Of a stretch of DNA of 64,000 bases, positions 9,440 to 16,453 are shown piece by piece. Origin of the DNA: Kitasatospora terrestris (GTDB lineage: Bacteria > Actinomycetota > Actinomycetes > Streptomycetales > Streptomycetaceae). Location of the stretch: the NCBI RefSeq assembly GCF_039542905.1, contig NZ_BAABIS010000001.1, positions 5,332,001-5,396,000 on the forward strand, written 5' to 3'. The notes under the pieces are model-generated. The model worked only from the letters and a program-made list of their open reading frames with translations, did not search any database and had not been told where the DNA came from. Numbering within the stretch: position 1 is the first letter of the stretch; each line of letters opens with the position of its first letter. Both the position numbers and the translations under genes were made by a program.

Positions 9440-10933
9440 ATGACCGAGCTGATCAAGTTCACCGCTGCCGAGACCGCCGCCGCGATCTCCAAGGGCGAGG
9501 TCTCGGCCGTCGAGGTCGCCCAGGCCCACCTCGACCGCATCAACGCGGTCGACGAGAAGGTCAACGCCTTCCTGCACGTCGACACCGAGGGTGCGCTGAA
9601 GGCCGCCCGCACGGTGGACGACAAGCGCGCCCGCGGCGAGGAGCTGGGCCCGCTGGCCGGCGTCCCGCTGGCGCTGAAGGACGTCTTCACCACCAAGGGG
9701 ATCCCGACCACCTGTGGTTCGAAGATCCTCGAGGGCTGGATCCCGCCGTACGACGCCACCCTGACCTCGCGTCTGAAGGACGCGGACGTGGTGATCCTCG
9801 GCAAGACCAACATGGACGAGTTCGCGATGGGCTCCTCCACCGAGAACTCCGCCTACGGCCCGACCGGCAACCCGTGGGACCTGTCCCGCATCCCGGGCGG
9901 CTCCGGCGGCGGCTCGGCCGCGGCGCTCGCCGCGTACGAGGCACCGCTGGCGATCGGCACCGACACCGGCGGTTCGATCCGCCAGCCGGGCGCCGTCACC
10001 GGCACCGTCGGTGTGAAGCCGACCTACGGCTCGGTCTCCCGCTACGGCCTGGTCGCCTTCTCCTCCTCCCTGGACCAGGGCGGCCCGTGCGCCCGCACCG
10101 TCCTCGACGCGGCCCTGCTGCACGAGGCGATCGCCGGCTACGACCCGCTGGACTCCACCTCCATCGACGCGCCGGTCCCGGCCGTGGTCGAGGCGGCGAA
10201 GCGGCGCGACATCCGCGGCATGCGGATCGGCGTCGTCAAGGAGTTCGCCGGCGAGGGCTACCAGGCCGGTGTGATGCAGCGCTTCAACGAGAGCGTGGAG
10301 CTGCTGCGCGAGCTGGGCGCCGAGGTGGTCGAGGTGTCCTGCCCGTCCTTCACCCTGGCGCTGCCCGCGTACTACCTGATCGCGCCCAGCGAGGCCTCCT
10401 CCAACCTGGCCCGCTTCGACGCCATGCGCTACGGCCTGCGGGTCGGCGACGAGGGCGGCCGCTCGGCCGAGCAGGTCACCGCGCTGACCCGCGAGGCGGG
10501 CTTCGGCGACGAGGTGAAGCGCCGCATCATCCTCGGCACCTACGCGCTCTCCTCGGGCTACTACGACGCCTACTACGGCTCGGCGCAGAAGGTCCGCACG
10601 CTGATCTCGCGCGACTTCGACGCCGCGTTCGCCGGCGTGGACGTGCTGGTCTCGCCGACCACGCCGACCACCGCGTTCCCGATCGGCGAGCGCGCCGACG
10701 ACCCGATGGCCATGTACCTGGCCGACCTGTGCACCATTCCGTCCAACCTCGCCGGCAACGCGGCCATGTCGCTGCCCTGCGGGCTCGCCCCGGAGGACAA
10801 TCTCCCGGTCGGCCTGCAGATCATCGCCCCCGCGATGGCGGACGACCGCCTGTACCGCGTGGGCGGCGCCGTCGAGGCCGCGCTCAACGACAAGTGGGGT
10901 CACCCCCTGCTGGAGGAGGCACCGGCACTGTGA
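9440..10933 (+). CDS. gatA: glutamyl-tRNA(Gln)/aspartyl-tRNA(Asn) amidotransferase subunit A
   Basis: A 497-residue amidase-signature enzyme that releases ammonia from glutamine for amidation of Glu-tRNA(Gln) or Asp-tRNA(Asn). The Ser-cisSer-Lys triad is visible: Lys in LALKDVF, the cis-Ser in PGGSGGGSAA, and the nucleophile in DTGGSIRQPG. The second Ser of the usual GGSS is Gly here, which I regard as common in actinobacteria. It has full family length. It sits between gatC and a small membrane-protein gene that overlaps its last four bases (GTGA), and gatB is 269 bases downstream of its stop. Confidence 0.97.
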   Translation: MTELIKFTAAETAAAISKGEVSAVEVAQAHLDRINAVDEKVNAFLHVDTEGALKAARTVDDKRARGEELGPLAGVPLALKDVFTTKGIPTTCGSKILEGWIPPYDATLTSRLKDADVVILGKTNMDEFAMGSSTENSAYGPTGNPWDLSRIPGGSGGGSAAALAAYEAPLAIGTDTGGSIRQPGAVTGTVGVKPTYGSVSRYGLVAFSSSLDQGGPCARTVLDAALLHEAIAGYDPLDSTSIDAPVPAVVEAAKRRDIRGMRIGVVKEFAGEGYQAGVMQRFNESVELLRELGAEVVEVSCPSFTLALPAYYLIAPSEASSNLARFDAMRYGLRVGDEGGRSAEQVTALTREAGFGDEVKRRIILGTYALSSGYYDAYYGSAQKVRTLISRDFDAAFAGVDVLVSPTTPTTAFPIGERADDPMAMYLADLCTIPSNLAGNAAMSLPCGLAPEDNLPVGLQIIAPAMADDRLYRVGGAVEAALNDKWGHPLLEEAPAL

Positions 10934-11169
10934 GCACCGTAGCGAAGGCAAAGGGCTTCAAGCACTCCAAGCCCGGCCTGTGGCTGTCCATCGGCACCAG
11001 CGCGTTCGGCGCGGTGACGATCTACAAGGACGTCAAGAAGGCCCGGACCGAGAGCGACACGCTCAAGCTGATCAACGCCCTGGTCGGCGCCGCCGCCCTG
11101 ATCACCGGCACCGCACTCCTCGTCCGCGAGCTGCGCCAGCTCGGCGACGACGACGTGCTGCTCGGCTGA
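10930..11169 (+). CDS. small membrane protein inside the gat operon
   Basis: A 79-residue protein translationally coupled to gatA through a GTGA start-stop overlap. It has two hydrophobic stretches, around LWLSIGTSAFGAVTIY (residues 17-32) and NALVGAAALITGTALLV (about 49-65), separated by a charged loop, suggesting a two-pass or hairpin membrane topology. The N-terminus is basic. I recognise no domain. The coupling suggests coexpression with the amidotransferase rather than an enzymatic role; it might tether or simply ride along. Codon third positions are strongly G/C, supporting real coding. Confidence 0.7.
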   Translation: MSTVAKAKGFKHSKPGLWLSIGTSAFGAVTIYKDVKKARTESDTLKLINALVGAAALITGTALLVRELRQLGDDDVLLG

Positions 11170-11202
11170 CGGACCTCCGAGAGAAGAAGTGAAGGAAACG
11201 CT

Positions 11203-12702
11203 GTGAGCGTCATCAGCCTGGTCTCGTACGACGACGCGCTGGCCTCGTACGACCCGGTGATGGGCCTTGAGGTCCACGTCGAGCTGGGTACCAAGACCAA
11301 GATGTTCTGCGGGTGTTCGACCGAGCTGGGCGCCGAGCCCAACTCGCAGACCTGCCCGACCTGCCTCGGCCTGCCCGGTTCGCTCCCGGTGGTCAACGCC
11401 GTCGGCGTGGAGTCGGCCATCAAGATCGGCCTCGCGCTGAACTGCGAGATCGCCGAGTGGTGCCGGTTCGCCCGGAAGAACTACTTCTACCCGGACATGC
11501 CGAAGAACTTCCAGACCTCCCAGTACGACGAGCCGATCGCCTTCAACGGCTACCTCGACGTGCAGCTGGAGGACGGCGAGGTCTTCCGGGTCGAGATCGA
11601 GCGCGCCCACATGGAGGAGGACACCGGCAAGTCCACCCACGTGGGCGGCGCGACCGGCCGCATCCACGGCGCCGAGTACTCGCTGCTCGACTACAACCGG
11701 GCCGGCATCCCGCTGATCGAGATCGTCACCAAGCCGATCCAGGGCGCCGGCCACCGCGCCCCCGAGGTCGCCAAGGCGTACGTGGCCGAGCTGCGCGAGC
11801 TGATCAAGGCGCTGGGCGTCTCCGAGGCCCGGATGGACAAGGGCCAGATGCGCTGCGACGTCAACCTGTCGCTGCGCCCCAACGGCACCGAGACCTTCGG
11901 CACCCGCTCGGAGACCAAGAACGTCAACTCGCTGCGCTCGGTCGAGCGGGCGGCGCGCTTCGAGATCCAGCGGCACGCCACCGTCCTGACCGACGGCGGG
12001 ACGATCGTCCAGGAGACCCGGCACTTCCACGAGGACAACGGCACCACCACGGCCGGCCGGATCAAGGACAACGCCGAGGACTACCGGTACTTCCCGGAGC
12101 CCGACCTGGTGCCGATCGCCCCCTCCCGCGAGTGGGTCGAGGAGCTCCGGACCGGCCTGCCCGAGCTGCCCCGGGTGCGCCGCGCCCGGCTGCAGGCCGA
12201 GTGGGACCTGTCCGACAAGGACATGCAGTCGGTGCTCAACGCCGGCGCGGTCGAGCCGATCTCGGAGACGATCGCCGCCGGCGCCCCGGCCGACCAGGCC
12301 CGCAAGTGGTGGATGGGCGAGCTGGCCCGCCGCGCCAACGAGACCGGCACGGACCTGTCCGAGCAGCCGATCACCCCGGTCCAGGTGGCCCGGGTCTGCG
12401 CGCTGGTCGCCGAGGGCAAGCTCAACGACAAGCTGGCCCGCCAGGTCATCGAGGGCGTCCTCGCCGGCGAGGGCGAGCCGGACCAGGTCGTCGAGAAGCG
12501 CGGCCTCGCCGTGGTCTCCGACGACTCGGCGCTCGGCGCGGCCGTCGACGAGGCGATCGCCGGGAACCCGGACATCGCCGCGAAGATCCGCGACGGCAAG
12601 GTCCAGGCGGTCGGCGCCCTGGTGGGCGCGGTCATGAAGGCCACCCGCGGCCAGGCCGACGCCGCCAAGGTCAAGGACATGATCCTGGAGAAGCTCGCCT
12701 AA
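11203..12702 (+). CDS. gatB: glutamyl-tRNA(Gln)/aspartyl-tRNA(Asn) amidotransferase subunit B
   Basis: A 499-residue GatB, the kinase-like subunit that phosphorylates the mischarged aminoacyl-tRNA and transfers ammonia. Typical segments are MGLEVHVEL at the N-terminus, the zinc-site cysteines (MFCGCSTELG and CPTCLGLPGSLP), RIHMEED-type (RAHMEEDTGK), YSLLDYNRAGIPLIEI, and the C-terminal YqeY-like tail binding tRNA. GTG is the start, preceded by AAGGAAA. It closes the gat operon and is followed by a strong hairpin at 12730-12773. The window also has two tRNA-Gln genes and gltX, the other components of this indirect Gln-tRNA route. Confidence 0.97.
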   Translation: MSVISLVSYDDALASYDPVMGLEVHVELGTKTKMFCGCSTELGAEPNSQTCPTCLGLPGSLPVVNAVGVESAIKIGLALNCEIAEWCRFARKNYFYPDMPKNFQTSQYDEPIAFNGYLDVQLEDGEVFRVEIERAHMEEDTGKSTHVGGATGRIHGAEYSLLDYNRAGIPLIEIVTKPIQGAGHRAPEVAKAYVAELRELIKALGVSEARMDKGQMRCDVNLSLRPNGTETFGTRSETKNVNSLRSVERAARFEIQRHATVLTDGGTIVQETRHFHEDNGTTTAGRIKDNAEDYRYFPEPDLVPIAPSREWVEELRTGLPELPRVRRARLQAEWDLSDKDMQSVLNAGAVEPISETIAAGAPADQARKWWMGELARRANETGTDLSEQPITPVQVARVCALVAEGKLNDKLARQVIEGVLAGEGEPDQVVEKRGLAVVSDDSALGAAVDEAIAGNPDIAAKIRDGKVQAVGALVGAVMKATRGQADAAKVKDMILEKLA

Positions 12703-12729
12703 GGATCCTTAGACGGCACCCGGGACGGA

Positions 12730-12773
12730 AAGGCCCGTGCGTACGGCTCCCCGGAGCCCTGCGCACGGGCCTT
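12730..12773 (+). terminator. hairpin terminator after gatB
   Basis: A perfect 12-bp stem (AAGGCCCGTGCG with CGCACGGGCCTT) whose loop contains a second GGCTCC/GGAGCC hairpin. There is no T-tract, as is usual in streptomycetes. Confidence 0.75.
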
Positions 12774-12894
12774 CCGGCATCCGGGGCCCGGGTCCTGAGG
12801 CGCCGGCCCCGGCCGGGATGAGGCATCGGGCCGATGTGGCACCCCCCACTGGGAGAGGAGTCTCGTACTCAACACCGCAACGAGGGGAACCGCA

Positions 12895-13071
12895 ATGATC
12901 GAGTACGAGCTCATCCAGCACCGCCAGCAGGAGCTGCTCGCCCTGGCCGCCCAGGAGCGGCTGGCCCGCGAGGCGGCGGCCGGCCGGACCGTCGCCCGGC
13001 GGCACGGGGGCCTGCTGCACCGGGTGGCCCGGAGCCTGCACCTGACCGCTCCCGCCGCGCGGCTCGGGTGA
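12895..13071 (+). CDS. 58-residue protein of unknown function
   Basis: A short ORF starting MIEYELIQHRQQEL with GAGGGG in Shine-Dalgarno position. Its sequence is helical, rich in Glu, Gln, Ala and Arg, and its C-terminal half is basic (GRTVARRHGG...), with no membrane segment. Codon third positions are almost all G/C and differ from the frame of the following regulator, so it is probably real. It has a private hairpin terminator at 13103-13136. I do not recognise a family; a small DNA- or protein-binding peptide is possible. Confidence 0.6.
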   Translation: MIEYELIQHRQQELLALAAQERLAREAAAGRTVARRHGGLLHRVARSLHLTAPAARLG

Positions 13072-13102
13072 CCACCGCCGGGCCGCGAGCGGCCCGCGCC
13101 GA

Positions 13103-13136
13103 CGAAGGGGAGGACGCCGCCGGCGCCTCCCCTTCG
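13103..13136 (+). terminator. hairpin terminator after the 58-residue ORF
   Basis: An 11-bp perfect stem (CGAAGGGGAGG with CCTCCCCTTCG) around a 12-base GC-rich loop, located 31 bases after the small ORF's stop. Confidence 0.65.
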
Positions 13137-13199
13137 GGCCGTCCGGACCGGGGGACAACAGGTCGGCTCCGGTCCACGGCCTGTGGCATGCTCGCCGCC

Positions 13200-16100
13200 A
13201 TGGAGCAGACATCGGTGAGCCCCGTCTTCGTGGGCCGAGGAACCGAGACCGGACTCCTGACGGGTGCACTGCGCCGGGCGGAGAACGGCGACCCGCAGGC
13301 GGTCCTCATCGGGGGAGAGGCGGGGGTCGGCAAGACCCGGCTGGTGGAGGAGTTCCTGGCGGCCGCCGGCTCCGACACCGTGGTGACCGCGCTCGGGGGG
13401 TGCCTGGAGATCGGCGCCGAGGGCCTGCCGTACGCGCCGCTGGCCGCCGCGCTGCGTCGGCTGCGCCGCCGGCTCGGCCCGGAACTCGACCGGGCCGCCG
13501 CCGGGATGGAGGGCCATCTGGCCCGGCTCTTCCCCGACTTCGGCGAGGCCGACGGCGAGCCCAACGACGAGTTCGGCCGGGCCCGGCTCTTCGACCACGC
13601 CAGCCGGCTGTTCGAGCGGCTCGGCACCGGCCGCACGGTGGTGCTCGCCGTCGAGGACCTGCACTGGTCCGACCGCTCCACCCGCGAGCTGCTCGCCTAC
13701 CTGATCCGCACCCTGCAGGGCACCCGGCTGCTGATCCTCGCCACCTACCGCACCGACGACCTCCACCGCCGCCACCCGCTGCGGCCCTTCCTGGCCGAGC
13801 TGGACCGGCTGCGCACCGTGCAGCGCCTGGAGCTCGACCGCTTCGACCAGCGCGAGGTCGCCGCCCAGCTGGCCGGCATCCTCGGCACCGCGACCCCCGA
13901 CCGCGAGCTGGTCGACCGGATCCACCGCCGCTCCGAGGGCAACGCGCTGTTCGTCGAGGAGCTGGCCACCTCCCACCAGCAGGGCTGCTCCGCCGGGATG
14001 ACCGACTCGCTGCGCGACATGCTGCTGGTCCGGGTCGAGGCGCTGCCGGACGACACCCAACGGGTGCTCAGGGCGGCCGCCGAGGGCGGCTCGTACGTGG
14101 AGCACGGGCTGCTCGCCGCCGTGCTCGGCGAGGGCGACAGCACGATCGGCACCGCACTCGGCGAGGACCGGCTGATCGAGGCGCTGCGCACCGCGGTCGG
14201 CGCCAACATCCTGCGCCCGGACACCGACGGCGAGGGCTACCGGTTCCGGCACGCGCTGGTCCGCGAGGCGGTCTCCGACGACCTGCTGCCCGGCGAGCGG
14301 TACCGGATCAACCGGAGCTTCGCCACCGCCGTGGAACGCGAGCCGGCCCTGGTCTGCGGCGAGGGCAGGCCCGCCCGGCTGGCCAACTACTGGTACCACG
14401 CCCACCACCCGGCCAAGGCGCTGCCGAGCGCGCTGGACGCCGCCCGCGCCGCCCGCCGCCGCAACGCCTTCGCCGAGCAGCTGCGGATGCTGGAGCGCGC
14501 CCTCGAACTGTGGGACGAGGTCTCCGAGGACGTCCTCGCCACCACCCTGCGCCCGTACGACTGGGCCGACACCTACCCGCCGTGCGCCTGCGCGGCCGGC
14601 GAGCACGACGAGAGCTGCGACCGGCTGCAACTGGTTGACGTGCTCGCCGAGGCCACCGTCGCGGCCCGCCGCGCCGGCGACCGGGAGCGCGGACTCAGCC
14701 TCGCCAAGCGCGCGCTCAAGCTGGTCGACGAAGGCCGCGCCCCGGTCCGGGCCGCCTGGTTCCGCCTCCAGCGGGCCCGGATCCTCGGCCACCTCAACCG
14801 GGCCGGCGGCGTGGAGGAGATCCAGTACGCGCACCGCCTGGTCGCCCACCTCGGCCCGTCCGCGATCCAGGCCGAGGTGCTCGCCCAGGACGCCGCGCAC
14901 GGCATGCTCCGCACTCCCGACCGGCAGCTGATCGCCACCGCCGAACGGGCCGTGGAGATCGCCCGGCAGGTCGGCGCCGACTCCGTCGAGCAGCACGCCC
15001 GGATCACCCTGGCCTCGCTGTACAGCGACTTCGGCGACCCCGAGGGCGGCCTGGCGATGCTCGCCGACGCCGTCGAGCGCTCCCGCCCGCTCGGCCTCGA
15101 CCTGCACACCCGGGGCCTGAACAACCTGGCCTCGCTGCTCCTGCTGCACGGCCGCTCCGAGGAGGCGGTCGAGGTCGCCCGGCGCGGCCTGGAGGTGGCC
15201 GACCGGGCCGGGCTGCTCGGCAACACCGGCGCGATCCTCACCGGCAACCTCGCCGAGGCGCTGATCGCGGTCGGCCGGCCCTACGAGGCCGCCGCGACGC
15301 TGACCGCCTGGACCTCGGTGCCCGGCGCCGAGTGGTACCACGAGTTCCTGGACCGGCTGCGCGGCGAACTCGCCCTGATGCGCGGGGAGCTGGACGCCGC
15401 CGCGACGCACTGGGCGAGCGCCCGCACCGCCGCCGGCCGGGAGGACCAGCCGCAGCACGTGCTGCCCACCGCGCAGCTCGGCGTACAGCTCGCCGCCCGC
15501 CGGGGCCGGCCCGCCGAGGCCCGCGAGATCCTGTTCGACGCCCTGGACTCCACCGGCGCCGAGGGCAAGGAGGCCCTGCTGCTGCCGCTGCTCGCGGTCG
15601 CCGCCGGCGCCGAGGCGGACAGCCGCGGCCTGCCCGCCGCCGACCTCGGCCGACCGGTGGTGCTGGAGCGGATCGCCGCGGCCGCCGCCCGGCTCGACCC
15701 CAGGGTGCCGCTGCACCGCGGCTGGTCCCACCTGCTGGCCGGCGAACTGGCCCGCGCCGAGGGCCGGCCCTCGGCCGGGCACTGGGACGACGCCGTCGAC
15801 ACCCTGCGCCCGACCGGCCTGCCGTACCCGCTGGCGCTCGCCCTGCTGCGGGCCGCCGAGGCGCAGGTGGCCGCCGGCCACCGCGAGTCCGCCGCCGCAC
15901 TGCTCAGGGAGGCGGCCGGCGCGGCCGCGCGGCGCGGCGACACCGGGCTCGGCCGGGACGTCGCGCACCTCGCCGTCCGGGCCGGACTCGCCCTGGAGCC
16001 GGCCGCACCCCGGCCGCGTCCGGCCGTCGCCGCCGATCCGGTGGAGAGCCTCGGTCTCACCCGGCGCGAGCGGGACGTCCTGCGGCTGCTGGCCCTCGGC

Positions 16101-16271
16101 CGGACCAACCGTCAGATCGCCGAGGAGCTCTACATCTCGCCGAAGACCGCCAGCGTCCACGTCTCCAACATCCTGGCCAAGCTGGAGGTCGGCGGCCGCG
16201 GCGAGGCCGCCGCGCTCGCCCACCGGCTGCGGCTCTTCCCCGACACCGAGCCCGCCGCGACCGGACGCTGA
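13200..16271 (+). CDS. large ATP-binding LuxR-family (LAL-type) regulator
   Basis: A 1023-residue transcription regulator. The N-terminal third is an AAA/STAND-type ATPase with a Walker A GGEAGVGKTR (Lys45) and Walker B-like VVLAVEDLHW near residue 150. The middle is a helical TPR-like array rich in ALA repeats. The C-terminus carries a LuxR helix-turn-helix (about 950-1010) beginning LTRRERDVLRLLALGRTNRQI. LAL regulators couple ATP hydrolysis and ligand sensing to activation, often of metabolic or antibiotic genes. The start is uncertain: ATG 13200 was chosen, with ATG 13188 and GTG 13215 as alternatives; none has a good Shine-Dalgarno. A terminator overlaps the stop codon. The target is unknown. 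Confidence 0.85.
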   Translation: MEQTSVSPVFVGRGTETGLLTGALRRAENGDPQAVLIGGEAGVGKTRLVEEFLAAAGSDTVVTALGGCLEIGAEGLPYAPLAAALRRLRRRLGPELDRAAAGMEGHLARLFPDFGEADGEPNDEFGRARLFDHASRLFERLGTGRTVVLAVEDLHWSDRSTRELLAYLIRTLQGTRLLILATYRTDDLHRRHPLRPFLAELDRLRTVQRLELDRFDQREVAAQLAGILGTATPDRELVDRIHRRSEGNALFVEELATSHQQGCSAGMTDSLRDMLLVRVEALPDDTQRVLRAAAEGGSYVEHGLLAAVLGEGDSTIGTALGEDRLIEALRTAVGANILRPDTDGEGYRFRHALVREAVSDDLLPGERYRINRSFATAVEREPALVCGEGRPARLANYWYHAHHPAKALPSALDAARAARRRNAFAEQLRMLERALELWDEVSEDVLATTLRPYDWADTYPPCACAAGEHDESCDRLQLVDVLAEATVAARRAGDRERGLSLAKRALKLVDEGRAPVRAAWFRLQRARILGHLNRAGGVEEIQYAHRLVAHLGPSAIQAEVLAQDAAHGMLRTPDRQLIATAERAVEIARQVGADSVEQHARITLASLYSDFGDPEGGLAMLADAVERSRPLGLDLHTRGLNNLASLLLLHGRSEEAVEVARRGLEVADRAGLLGNTGAILTGNLAEALIAVGRPYEAAATLTAWTSVPGAEWYHEFLDRLRGELALMRGELDAAATHWASARTAAGREDQPQHVLPTAQLGVQLAARRGRPAEAREILFDALDSTGAEGKEALLLPLLAVAAGAEADSRGLPAADLGRPVVLERIAAAAARLDPRVPLHRGWSHLLAGELARAEGRPSAGHWDDAVDTLRPTGLPYPLALALLRAAEAQVAAGHRESAAALLREAAGAAARRGDTGLGRDVAHLAVRAGLALEPAAPRPRPAVAADPVESLGLTRRERDVLRLLALGRTNRQIAEELYISPKTASVHVSNILAKLEVGGRGEAAALAHRLRLFPDTEPAATGR

Positions 16272-16304
16272 GCCCAGCGCGACCGCGCGCGGGGCGCGCT
16301 GGGC
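16272..16304 (+). terminator. hairpin terminator after LuxR regulator
   Basis: A 10-bp perfect stem (GCCCAGCGCG with CGCGCTGGGC) begins directly after the stop codon. It separates this gene from the next one on the same strand. Confidence 0.65.
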
Positions 16305-16453
16305 CGATCGGGGGATCCCGTGGTGAACCGGCCACCGCCCACCTGCGGCCCATTACTCTAAGTTGAGATGGCGTGCCACTGAGTGACCGGAGTGGTGTAG
16401 GGTCCGGAGGCGGGAACGCCGGTACGGCCGCAGGCCGGAGGGGGAGATGCTGC

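Noticed and set aside
12834..13199. N-terminal extension of the LuxR regulator
   Set aside because: The frame is open to 12834, but it crosses the 58-residue ORF and its terminator hairpin, and the P-loop region starts well downstream, so the start is near 13200.
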